DNA from: DTKD01 sp964494345
GTDB taxonomy: Bacteria > Armatimonadota > UBA5829
DNA length: 64,000 nt
Assembly: GCA_964494345.1 (NCBI GenBank)
Contig: CAZBSI010000002.1
Location: 372,001 to 436,000 of the forward strand
Direction: 5' to 3'
Position 1 is the stretch's first letter, and each line of letters starts with the position of its first letter. This document shows positions 33,293 to 40,784 of this stretch, in pieces. A program made the translations under genes and the position numbers. The notes below the pieces were generated by a model, which was given only the letters and a program-made list of their open reading frames with translations, ran no database searches and was not told the origin of the DNA.

Positions 33293-33655
33293 CTATCCAT
33301 AAATCGAAACGTGCAGCACGTCGCCCTCGCCTCCCTGCACCGGGTCTCCATCGGCATCCACCAGTGCAAAATATACAGTTGTCCCCGCCGGCACATCGTC
33401 GCTGAGCATCTCCATATCGCTCGTGACAAGAGATGCGTTGGACAAGTCCAACGGAGTCTCATATCCGATCAGCATTGTCCCGATCGAGCCCGAAGCATCG
33501 ACATAAAACAGGCGAAATCCGGTGCCGCCTTCCACGTCAAAGCTGCCGTCGCTGATGTCTTCAAGAGGCACAGATTGGCCACCTATCCTGACCCTGGCGC
33601 TGCCGCCCGATGCCAGATGCACAGCCACTGGCATTATGTTTTTAAGATTCTCCAT
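33293..33655 (-). CDS. Phage-cluster protein, beta-rich, unknown role
   Basis: 120 residues from ATG 33655, which follows GGAGGAGAT. It is acidic and beta-rich (GSARVRIGGQSVPLEDISDGSFDVEGGTGFRLFYVDASG; then VPAGTTVYFALVDADGDPV). It may be a head fibre or decoration protein; no family is recognised. Upstream, between it and the capsid gene, lies a perfect GGCCGGG/CCCGGCC hairpin (33691-33710). Confidence 0.55.
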   Translation of the reverse strand: MENLKNIMPVAVHLASGGSARVRIGGQSVPLEDISDGSFDVEGGTGFRLFYVDASGSIGTMLIGYETPLDLSNASLVTSDMEMLSDDVPAGTTVYFALVDADGDPVQGGEGDVLHVSIYG

Positions 33656-33727
33656 ATCTCCTCCGTATCTTGTCGATAACAGGTGATTTTGGCCGGGACA
33701 TCGCCCGGCCTGTTTAAGCATAAATCG

Positions 33728-34633
33728 TTACGACACCTGGCTGCCGTAGGCCATCTGCCAGAGACCATAGCCGGTATTGTACCTGGCCCGTACGCCATAT
33801 ACATACTCATCGCGCATAAACCCGCTCTCCGAATCCGCCTCAAGTGCGGCGAACTCTACCGGCGTGCGATTCTGGAGAATAATCGGCTTGACGACGCCTT
33901 TGGTCGAAAGCACGAACCAGTCGTTGGTGTCGGTCAGATACGGGGAAACGAGCAGATCCAGCTTGCCTTTGAGCACATTAGAGGCGGCCCTGGCGGTGGT
34001 GCTGCCCTCCTCCGGCCAATAGGCGCTCTCCAGCAGTTCCATCGCGACCCACTGCAAATCCGGCGGCACCACCAGCATGTCCGGGGTCACCCCCATCAGC
34101 TTACCGCGATCGTCACGATACTTCATCATCGCAGTAATCGCGCTCTGCAGCGAAGTGGCCGACAGCGCCGAGGCGCCCTTATTGGACTGTGTTCCTGAAT
34201 CCCCCTCAGCGTGATCCGTGGCAAAGAACGCCTTGCCATCGTAGCACTTGCCGGTGAACCCATCTTTCAGCAGGCCGAACACAAGCTCGTCGATATGTCG
34301 CTTCGCCTCGCGCGCCAGCGACACCACCCGCAGCTTGATCTGACCATACTTGTCGTCCTCAATCGCGGCTCTCTCTATCGCTATGGAAGACTCCCAGGTC
34401 TTGTTGCGAATTGTATAATCGTGCTCAAGCAGCCCGAGCGGCATCCGCTCATCGGTGAACTCTCTAATAGACGGAACCGCGCCAAGCCACGAATAGACCT
34501 CCTGATCCGATTCGGAACCGATGACCGTGGCGATGCGGGAATAATCCCCAACGGCCGCATCAAGAGCCTCGAAAAACACTGTTTTAAGCCCATCTTCCAG
34601 GAGCCTGGGCATATCCGATCTTGTAAGTGGCAT
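33728..34633 (-). CDS. Major capsid protein, Mu gpT-like
   Basis: 301 residues. It matches the Mu-like major head subunit pattern: LEDGLKTVFFEALDAAVGDYSRIATVIGSESDQEVYSWLGAVPSIREF, then EHDYTIRNKTWESSIAIERAAIEDDKYGQ, CYDGKAFFATDHA, and the C-terminal NRTPVEFAALEADSESGFMRDEYVYGVRARYNTGYGLWQMA. ATG 34633 follows GGAGAGAT and begins at the family start. An intrinsic terminator lies just upstream (34673-34701), so it probably needs its own promoter or read-through from the GNAT side. Confidence 0.9.
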   Translation of the reverse strand: MPLTRSDMPRLLEDGLKTVFFEALDAAVGDYSRIATVIGSESDQEVYSWLGAVPSIREFTDERMPLGLLEHDYTIRNKTWESSIAIERAAIEDDKYGQIKLRVVSLAREAKRHIDELVFGLLKDGFTGKCYDGKAFFATDHAEGDSGTQSNKGASALSATSLQSAITAMMKYRDDRGKLMGVTPDMLVVPPDLQWVAMELLESAYWPEEGSTTARAASNVLKGKLDLLVSPYLTDTNDWFVLSTKGVVKPIILQNRTPVEFAALEADSESGFMRDEYVYGVRARYNTGYGLWQMAYGSQVS

Positions 34634-34672
34634 ACATATCTCTCCTGTTTGAATGTAGATTTGAGGGTGCAT

Positions 34673-34701
34673 AAAAAAGCCCGGCGCATATAGCACCGGG
34701 C
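34673..34701 (-). terminator. Rho-independent terminator between GNAT gene and capsid gene
   Basis: Minus-strand stem GCCCGG / CCGGGC (34701-34679) with an 11-base loop, followed by TTTTTT (34678-34673). Confidence 0.82.
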
Positions 34702-34732
34702 CGGTGGGTTTAATTTAGCTTTGTCAGCAAGT

Positions 34733-35341
34733 CTATTCCAGCGCCAACTCTCCTACCTGGCTGAGGCCTTCGTTGTCGACATATTGGGTTGCAAGTTCGA
34801 ACGCCTGCTGAGGAGTGACAGGTTTGAGCGGGTGAATCATAATATTCATCTGCACCTCACGAGCGTGATTCCCCATCTTCTGCGTCAGCCGAATACCTCG
34901 CAGCAGTTTCGCGCCGAGTCTTCGATAGAACTCAATCCGCCTGCGAGCGATTTCCGCATCAGGAGAATCCTCCGGCACTTCCACCTCGAAGAACACAAAT
35001 GACGATCCGCTTTCCTGCGCTCTTCTTAACACTTCGCGGTAGCATTCGGCTCCAATACCGCTGCCTCGAAGTTCCGGCAGGGTAGCCAGATACCAGAGTG
35101 AGAAAACCCCAGTCTCGGCCCTGATGCGATAAAACATCAGCCCCACAAATTCCCCGTGCTCGTCCAATGCGGCGACCAGGCGGCTTTCCACCCCGTCCTC
35201 CTTAAAATCAGGGTCCAGGAATCGAAAGAACCTGGAGACTAATATCTTCTCTTCCGGCGGAAACGAGGTCTCATACAAATCGAGCCACGGCAGCAGCAAT
35301 TCATCGTTAATACTGGTCAATTCGGCATACTGAAGTTTCAT
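34733..35341 (-). CDS. GNAT N-acetyltransferase inserted in the head module
   Basis: 202 residues. The GNAT fold is visible: LWYLATLPELRGSGIGAECYREVLRRAQ carries the acetyl-CoA pyrophosphate loop (R-G-S-G-I-G), followed by FVFFEVEVPEDSPDAEIARRRIEFYRRLGAKLL with the Y-x-x-x-G strand. The substrate is unknown. It is not a phage structural gene and is closed off downstream by its own terminator, so it looks like a cargo (moron) gene between the decoration and capsid genes. Confidence 0.83.
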   Translation of the reverse strand: MKLQYAELTSINDELLLPWLDLYETSFPPEEKILVSRFFRFLDPDFKEDGVESRLVAALDEHGEFVGLMFYRIRAETGVFSLWYLATLPELRGSGIGAECYREVLRRAQESGSSFVFFEVEVPEDSPDAEIARRRIEFYRRLGAKLLRGIRLTQKMGNHAREVQMNIMIHPLKPVTPQQAFELATQYVDNEGLSQVGELALE

Positions 35342-35376
35342 ACCAGAATTTTCTGCAACCGTGGCCGGTTCACCTG

Positions 35377-35794
35377 CTAACTGGCGTACCTGTCGATTCG
35401 GATTCTGACTGCTGTCGCGGAAATGGACTCCACAGCCACCCCTGCGACCAGGTTTGCCGTGGTCGCGGCGTCGGTGACAGTCTGATTATCCGCCACATGA
35501 AACGCCACTCCGACGTCAGTCTGCGCGCCGTTGCCTCCGCCGTCGACGAAGATAAATGTGCCGGTAGTCTGCACTTTAATGGAAGTATCCCCCGCATTGC
35601 CGGCGGAGTTGTCTACGGTTTCGTAAGCGACCCCTGCGAATGTCTCAGATGCGGTGTCGGTGGCGTTTGTTGCAAAACCGCTGGTGTTGATGCTCACCAG
35701 CGCTCCTTTGGGGGATTTTTACTGCGGCGATTGGATAGCAGATTATCTGTCCGTCCTTGCGCTTTGCCTCTCTTGCGTGTGTGATAGCTGTCAT
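35377..35794 (-). CDS. Capsid decoration protein (DUF2190-like), frameshifted
   Basis: Two frames make one protein. From ATG 35794, after AAAGGAGACATA, 29 codons read MTAITHAREAKRKDGQII... to a run of five C (plus-strand G at 35710-35714). From there the next frame (also available from GTG 35697) reads ALVSINTSGFATNATDTASETFAGVAYETV... to 35377, with the AVESISATAVRIRIDRY end typical of DUF2190-type decoration proteins. Removing one C joins them into a continuous ~138-residue protein with the conserved N-terminus. It may be a sequencing error, a true mutation or programmed +1 slippage. GTG 35697 has its own AAAGGAG. Confidence 0.68.
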
Positions 35795-35896
35795 TATGTC
35801 TCCTTTCAAATAACAGGGGGTTAGGTTTTTTGCCTGGTGGCAGGGAATAGAGTAGTATCCGATCATCGTTCGGAATATCCTTTTCAGGAGGGTGGT

Positions 35897-36280
35897 ATGC
35901 GCGGCGACCGCATACGCAGCGAGATCGAAAGCCTCAGCTACCGTCGTATGGCGGGGTGCTTTGGCAAGCTGATTTTGGTCGTTGTGATCTGCGGGCTTGC
36001 TGTAAAATGGGCTGCCCGTCAGAGCAGCGGCATGACCGTGTTCACGGTGTCGCTGGTGACCGGGTTCTTATGGGGATTAGCCACCTCTATTCTCACCGTT
36101 CGTGCCCGCCGTGCGTTATTAATCGCCTTTACAGCGGCTGGCGTGTGCATCTTTGTGTTCGCCTTTGCCCTTCGCACAGTATTCGGCGCCAGCCGAGACC
36201 TGGCATTATTGACCGCCGTGTCACCTTTGATGCTGCCTTTGGGATACTACATCGGATCGTTCCGACTATTTCGCCGCTGA
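35897..36280 (+). CDS. Small membrane protein on the opposite strand of the phage cassette
   Basis: 127 residues with four predicted membrane helices (about 22-40, 46-66, 70-92, 104-120) and a short cytosolic N-terminus (MRGDRIRSEIESLSYRRMAG). ATG 35897 has AGGAGG seven bases upstream. No family is recognised. All flanking genes run in the minus direction, so it is a separate unit, likely cargo. It ends 2 bases before the end of the protease gene (convergent). Confidence 0.65.
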   Translation: MRGDRIRSEIESLSYRRMAGCFGKLILVVVICGLAVKWAARQSSGMTVFTVSLVTGFLWGLATSILTVRARRALLIAFTAAGVCIFVFAFALRTVFGASRDLALLTAVSPLMLPLGYYIGSFRLFRR

Positions 36281-36281
36281 C

Positions 36282-36995
36282 CTACCTGTTCCTGTATTTC
36301 TCCACCAGATTGCTGCTGACGCCGAGTTTGGTAAATAGTTCCGGCTCCTCAACCTCGCCATCGGCGGGCGCAAGCTCAGAGAACTCGATGACCTTCGGCT
36401 GCGATTCCAAAAACCACTTGAACACCGTCGAGATCGGGGTCGGCCGTTCGGCGAAGGTGATGGTGCTGCTATCTTCCGAGCGCAGAATAGCTTTGGCGAA
36501 AACCTCCGCTGCGGGGGCTATTTTGCCGTCTCGTTTGAGCTGATCTACGAGAATCTGAGCGTCCTTATCGGCCAATTCACGTCGCAAAACCTCATCGACT
36601 CCGCTGAAATCCGCACTCAATTCTGTATCAAGCCGGAACGCTTCTGAGTCGCCGAAGACTGTTGCATCGGCTATTCTAGGTTCCCTGACCAGAGAAACCT
36701 CCGATATGCCGCTTTTATCCTTAAGAATAGCCACAGACAGCCTTTTAGCATTAGCGGCTTTGACGAGTTCCCACGCTGCCTTAGTAAAGCACAGCTTGCC
36801 GAATAGCTCCCTGCCTTTGCGATAGACGCTTCTCAGAACTCCCAGGGCGCCGTCAAATGGCGTCGCGGAATGCTCAATACGCAACGGCGCATCCGCGGTA
36901 TTTGCGATAATCCGATCGAGATCCTCCTCAGTAATCTCGATCCCACGGTCAGGATAACTCCCGGCCTCAAATAATTTTGCTTCACGTTCGATCAT
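36282..36995 (-). CDS. Phage head maturation protease/scaffold (Mu I-like)
   Basis: 237 residues. Residues ~15-130 have the pattern of capsid proteases: AGSYPDRGIEITEEDLDRIIANTADAPLRIEHS, then GALGVLRSVYRKGRELFGKLCFTKAAWELVKAANAKRLSVAILKD...ISEVSLVREPRI, with His (about 46) and Ser-containing EVSLV strand expected for the catalytic pair. The C-terminal part is helical and acidic, like a scaffold. ATG 36995 has AAAAGGAG eight bases ahead; the extension to 37109 lies in repeats. It is the third head gene after terminase and portal. Confidence 0.75.
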   Translation of the reverse strand: MIEREAKLFEAGSYPDRGIEITEEDLDRIIANTADAPLRIEHSATPFDGALGVLRSVYRKGRELFGKLCFTKAAWELVKAANAKRLSVAILKDKSGISEVSLVREPRIADATVFGDSEAFRLDTELSADFSGVDEVLRRELADKDAQILVDQLKRDGKIAPAAEVFAKAILRSEDSSTITFAERPTPISTVFKWFLESQPKVIEFSELAPADGEVEEPELFTKLGVSSNLVEKYRNR

Positions 36996-37010
36996 ACAGG
37001 TCTCCTTTTG

Positions 37011-37309
37011 GGTTGTCGGTTGTCGGTTGTCGGTTGGTGCCCACCCCTTTGTCATTTCGAGCGAAGCGAGAAATCTGCTTTTTAACCAATTCCAACCTCC
37101 AATTCCCAACTTCTAACTTCCAAAACGTAGTGTCCGATCTCCGTCTCGGACAATCCGTTCGCCGAGCACCATGTGGCCGGGACAGAGGCACGGCCACTAC
37201 ACTTCGACGTCCGAGGTCAGACGTTCGCAATTCGACCAGGCAACTCGCGCGGCCACACCACCGTATATTTCATTATTTTCTGGATTTCGCTCTTTTCGCT
37301 TTTTCGCGT
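37011..37309. repeat. Composite repeat block in the phage cassette (copy 1)
   Basis: Holds heptad units TCGGTTG (37011-37037), a GTCATTTCGAGCGAAGCGAG repeat (37051-37083), a 75-base element with CGTAGTG/CACTAC inverted ends (37126-37200) containing two hairpins, a GTCCGAGGTCAGACGT segment (about 37208-37225) and a TTTTCTGGATTTCGC-type tail. The same parts recur at 38515-38820. Confidence 0.82.
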
Positions 37310-38503
37310 TTACTTCTTCCCCGTCGGCAGGCCGAGATAGCCCCTTATCCACTCCTCGTCCGGCCTGATGACCTGCCCATCCACCAGCTTGCCGATCACC
37401 TCCGTAAGTTGCGCGACGTCCGCATCCTCCAACGGGCCGAGACTGAACGTAGGATACGCTTCTGCTGAAAAATTGAAATCCACCAGACGTTTAATAACCT
37501 GCTCCCGCATCACAGCCTCTTCAAGGTCGCGTTTGAGCTTGTGCAGGCACATTTTCAATACGTCCAGATGCACCTTGGCCAGCGCGTAACTGCCGACCCG
37601 GACCCCTTCATCGGTCATCAGAGTCCGGCAGAGTATGGCGCGGGATATCTGCTTGTCGTGCCATTCAATGGCCTGCAAATAGCCCACTTCCCCGCTTCTT
37701 CCGGCTTCCAATAGCTCGACCTGAACATCGTCCGGGATCACTATCGCGGTCTGCTGCTGAATCTTATCCAATACCCGAAGCAACTCTTCCTGAGCCTGTT
37801 TCGGTGTGCCGCGTTTGTAGGAACCCTTCGCAGTCGGGGAGCCGTGCTTTTCAAGATACAGGTTCATAAACCTCGTCAGCACGTCCTTGCTCCAGTAATG
37901 CTTATATGCAGCTCGCAAATCCGATGTGCCGTAGGGGGATTCATATCTGGGCATATGCGAATAAACCACGAACTTATCCGATGGCAAAACCTGCTGCGAT
38001 GACTCTAACCCGGTTCTCTTTAACGATCTCACGTTCAGAAATTCATCTGTATCGAAAGAGAATGTCGATGGGTCTTTGGCCTTGATCGATGCGATTCCAA
38101 CCCTGCCTTTATGCGGGCCATCCTCAAAAATATGGTAGTTAATTTCGAGCACGGAGAAGCCCTTGGCCAGCGCGTCGAGCACGTTATACAGCACATTGAG
38201 TATCGACCCGCGCATATCCACCAGAGCAAAACGCACGAAGTCGGCTATCTCCACATCACGCGGCTCGCTGCTCGCCGGATGCACCTCCCAGCCGTGCGAC
38301 AGCACCGCCAGCTTCTTGATAGTCAAGCACGCCTGCACCTGCGCGTCACGCTGCATCTGGTCATATATCGAGTAGCTTCTTTTGCCGATAAGATCATCCG
38401 GATTGTAGGAATCGAAGTCTTTAATAAACGCCCCGGCGGATGCGGTCTCCTTAAGCGGAGGCAAACGCCGCCCACCGAAGCGCGGTAGAAACGGTATTTT
38501 CAT
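37310..38503 (-). CDS. Phage portal protein, Mu-like DUF935 family
   Basis: 397 residues. It matches the DUF935 portal pattern: DLIGKRSYSIYDQMQRDAQVQACLTIKKLAVLSHGWEVHPAS, LDALAKGFSVLEINY, VYSHMPRYESPYGTSDLRAAYKHYW, GSPTAKGSYKRG, and ISRAILCRTLMTDEGVRVGSYALAKVHLDVLKMCLHKLKRDLEEAV. The portal forms the dodecameric DNA entry ring of the head. Its start is ATG 38503 with GAGGTGAT upstream. It is separated from both the terminase and protease genes by ~300-base blocks of similar repeats. Confidence 0.9.
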   Translation of the reverse strand: MKIPFLPRFGGRRLPPLKETASAGAFIKDFDSYNPDDLIGKRSYSIYDQMQRDAQVQACLTIKKLAVLSHGWEVHPASSEPRDVEIADFVRFALVDMRGSILNVLYNVLDALAKGFSVLEINYHIFEDGPHKGRVGIASIKAKDPSTFSFDTDEFLNVRSLKRTGLESSQQVLPSDKFVVYSHMPRYESPYGTSDLRAAYKHYWSKDVLTRFMNLYLEKHGSPTAKGSYKRGTPKQAQEELLRVLDKIQQQTAIVIPDDVQVELLEAGRSGEVGYLQAIEWHDKQISRAILCRTLMTDEGVRVGSYALAKVHLDVLKMCLHKLKRDLEEAVMREQVIKRLVDFNFSAEAYPTFSLGPLEDADVAQLTEVIGKLVDGQVIRPDEEWIRGYLGLPTGKK

Positions 38504-38514
38504 GTATCACCTCG

Positions 38515-38820
38515 AGGTTGGTTGTCGGTTGTCGGTTGTCGGTTGACGGTTGACGGTTGACGGTTGTCGGTTATTGGTTGTCGGTTGCGCCCCCCTCGTC
38601 ATTTCGAGCGAAGCGAGAAATCTGCTTTTTCGATGTCCGAGGTCAGACGTCTGCAGTTCGACCCCCAAATCCAACAATTAATACGTAGTGTCCGATCTCC
38701 GTCTCGGACAGCCCCTTCGCGGAACACGATATGGCCGGGACAGAGGCACGGCCACTACGCGCCCGACGAAACCTTCTCGACCCAATTTTCTGGCTTTCGC
38801 GTTTCCCTTCCCCGCTACCC
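38515..38820. repeat. Composite repeat block in the phage cassette (copy 2)
   Basis: A long run of heptads TCGGTTG/ACGGTTG (38515-38587), one GTCATTTCGAGCGAAGCGAG repeat (38598-38630), a GTCCGAGGTCAGACGT segment (38634-38650), the 76-base CGTAGTG...CACTACG element (38684-38759) and a TTTTCTGGCTTTCGCGTTT tail. It is laid out in nearly the same way as copy 1, in direct orientation. Confidence 0.82.
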
Positions 38821-40122
38821 TCACCAGCTCTGCGCAGCCACCCTGCCTACGCGGCTCAGGTAGGAAGTATCATAAGAGAACCCCTTCGCCTGATGGCACG
38901 CCAGCGCGAGGGAGATCACCAGATCGTCGTTAATTCCGGCCCTTCCGTTCATTCGGACGTTGCCGGAGGTGGTCAACTCGTATTCATAATATTGGAGTTC
39001 TCGGAGAAGCTGCTCGTGTCGTGGAATGGAAATTGACCGGTGGGAGAACTTCAAAGCCAAATGCTCTATAAGTTCACGTTTGGAATGATTCGAGAACGTA
39101 TATCCCTCGACAGCCACATCGACGCCGGATTCCCACAACCTGCTGCGAAGCTGTTCCAGCAGCGGATCTCCAATAGAAGTCGAATCGGTAAGCGCGGAAC
39201 CCGCCCTGTGTCGTTTCAAAAACTCCACCACGCGCTCGATCTGCCTGTCCCATCCCATCTTATTAAAGCGGTCGATACCTACCACCTCACAACCTCGCTC
39301 ATTCACCGCCACGGCGACCACTGCGGTGTAATCGGAATACCTCGCCCAGTCGATCCCGGCGACCACGACCCCGTCAGTAATCGTCGAGACGCTTTCAGAT
39401 ACAGCCGCCTCGATATCCTGCCAGGCGAAAATGCTGTTGGCATCGTCAATAAACTGCGCTTCATACTCCACCGAAAACTGCCGCGAGCTGATCTCGTGGC
39501 GCTGTGATTCGATATACTCACGGCTGATATGCGGGTTTGCCCATGATGGAAAATTAAACGATACGCACGAACTATCCGCCTGCGCGCCTCTCACAAATGC
39601 ACGATAGAAATGATTCTTGCCAAACGGCGTGCTGATCATCACCAACTGCCCGTTTCTATCCGCCAGCATCGGCAATATGACCTCGGTTATCACGGAATCC
39701 CGCACAAACGCGGCCTCGTCTACTATGACCCTGTCGGCTGAGTGGCCGCGCAGGTTGCGACCGTCGTCGTCGGCTGTGCGCGCCATTATCAGGCTATGGC
39801 CAATATTCAGGCGGGGATATGGGGTGCGGGTGATTTTAGTGAACGGGCGAGTCAGACGCGAACTTGTAAGCAGCCGCTCAATATGGTCGAAAATAAGCCT
39901 GGACTGGTCGTAGGTGGGGGAGACTATCATCTGCTTCGAGCCGGGCTGCAGGACTGCAAGGCTGGCTGCATCGACCGCAGCGGCCTCGGTTTTTCCCCAG
40001 CGACGCCCACATGAGGCGACTTTGACCCGGGCATCCGCTAGCAGCCACTGCCTCTGGGTCTTATGCGGCCTCCATCTCCACAGATGATCGGCCAGCATCA
40101 GCCGCGCAGGTGCGTCACTCAT
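38821..40122 (-). CDS. Phage terminase large subunit
   Basis: 433 residues. ATPase: Q-motif-like RPHKTQRQWLL, Walker A SCGRRWGKT (37-45), Walker B DRVIVDEAAF (Asp135-Glu136), coupling motif LVMISTPFG. Nuclease: RNase H-like with VVVAGIDWARYSDYTAVVAV (first Asp), a middle acidic ALTDSTSIGD and the final NDDLVISLALACH acidic residue. It cuts and translocates DNA into the head. ATG 40122 overlaps the small-terminase gene by eight bases; the longer frame to 40260 runs through that gene. All catalytic residues appear intact. Confidence 0.92.
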   Translation of the reverse strand: MSDAPARLMLADHLWRWRPHKTQRQWLLADARVKVASCGRRWGKTEAAAVDAASLAVLQPGSKQMIVSPTYDQSRLIFDHIERLLTSSRLTRPFTKITRTPYPRLNIGHSLIMARTADDDGRNLRGHSADRVIVDEAAFVRDSVITEVILPMLADRNGQLVMISTPFGKNHFYRAFVRGAQADSSCVSFNFPSWANPHISREYIESQRHEISSRQFSVEYEAQFIDDANSIFAWQDIEAAVSESVSTITDGVVVAGIDWARYSDYTAVVAVAVNERGCEVVGIDRFNKMGWDRQIERVVEFLKRHRAGSALTDSTSIGDPLLEQLRSRLWESGVDVAVEGYTFSNHSKRELIEHLALKFSHRSISIPRHEQLLRELQYYEYELTTSGNVRMNGRAGINDDLVISLALACHQAKGFSYDTSYLSRVGRVAAQSW

Positions 40123-40477
40123 CGCCGCTCTCCAGTTTGACCGCCCTGACCACCTCTGCCAACGCCGCACCCGGATCCTCGCCCTCAACATCGAATACCC
40201 CGCTGACTTTGAGCACATCGACGAGGACCTTGGTATCAGGCTTATCCGGATTAGCGGCAAGCTGGCAGAGTTTCGCAGCCGAGTTCACCACAGCCTGCCG
40301 AGCGATCCTTCGCGCCCCGATTTCCTGTTCACACTCACGATCCCGTAGCGCTTTTGCGAACCGTGCCGATTTCATCCAGTTTCTAAGGGTCGAAAGCCGT
40401 ACCCCGATCATCTCAGCCACCACCGTATCCGGGTGACACAAAAGCAACTCGATTGCATCCCGCTGTTTAGCCCTCAT
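40115..40477 (-). CDS. Terminase small subunit-like HTH protein
   Basis: 120 residues. The N-terminal half has an HTH (DTVVAEMIGVRLSTLRNWMKSARFAKALRDRECEQEIGARRIARQAV) like the DNA-binding domain of small terminases that pick the packaging site. The C-terminal part may oligomerise. It is the first gene of the cassette, overlaps the large subunit, and has AGGAGGGT upstream of its ATG. Assignment rests on position plus the HTH. Confidence 0.7.
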   Translation of the reverse strand: MRAKQRDAIELLLCHPDTVVAEMIGVRLSTLRNWMKSARFAKALRDRECEQEIGARRIARQAVVNSAAKLCQLAANPDKPDTKVLVDVLKVSGVFDVEGEDPGAALAEVVRAVKLESGDE

Positions 40478-40784
40478 TAACCCTCCTTATAGGAAAACTG
40501 TCGCTTACATGATTACAAGGCCACAATGAGGCGGGCTTGCGGTGAAGACAAGATGATATGTTGATGAATGAATGATCATTATTGAGAACGAAGGGAAAAC
40601 GCGAAAGAGGCGAAAGCCAAAATATCGGACCTCGAACACCTGACCTCGGACATCGAAAAAAGCAGATTTCTCACTGCGTTTGAAATGACATAAATTGTGG
40701 CATTGTAAACCGACAACCTACAACCGACAACCTACAACCGCCTTCCATGCTATACTAAATCAACTTCTATAAAGAGGACACACG
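40478..40784. repeat. Repeat-bearing gap at the right edge of the phage cassette
   Basis: Contains an inverted third copy of the cassette repeats: GGGAAAACGCGAAAG...GAAAGCCAAAA, GACCTCGGACATCGA, AAAAAGCAGATTTCTC (40656-40690), and heptad units CCGACAACCTACAA (40706-40740). TATACT at 40750 may be the -10 box of the creatininase-family gene. Confidence 0.7.

Larger units (their letters stand above)
30783..40477 (-). mobile_element. Phage-derived packaging/head/lysis cassette without tail or lysogeny genes
   Basis: Running right to left: small terminase-like, large terminase, DUF935 portal, protease, capsid decoration, (GNAT), gpT-like capsid, hypothetical, connector, a small joiner candidate, holin-like, amidase, NlpC-like. 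No tail, tape measure, baseplate, integrase, transposase, repressor or replication gene is visible inside or next to it. Host-type repeats occupy three gaps in it. It may be a degraded Mu-like prophage, a gene-transfer-agent-like or a capsid-forming satellite element. The outer limits are not marked by recognised attachment sites. Confidence 0.75.

Noticed and set aside
38515..38587. CRISPR-like array
   Set aside because: The units are seven-base tandem repeats without unique spacers, and no cas genes are near.
30783..40784. Attachment sites of an integrated phage
   Set aside because: No integrase gene, tRNA end or clear long direct repeat at the cassette borders; the repeats at the edges belong to host-wide families.
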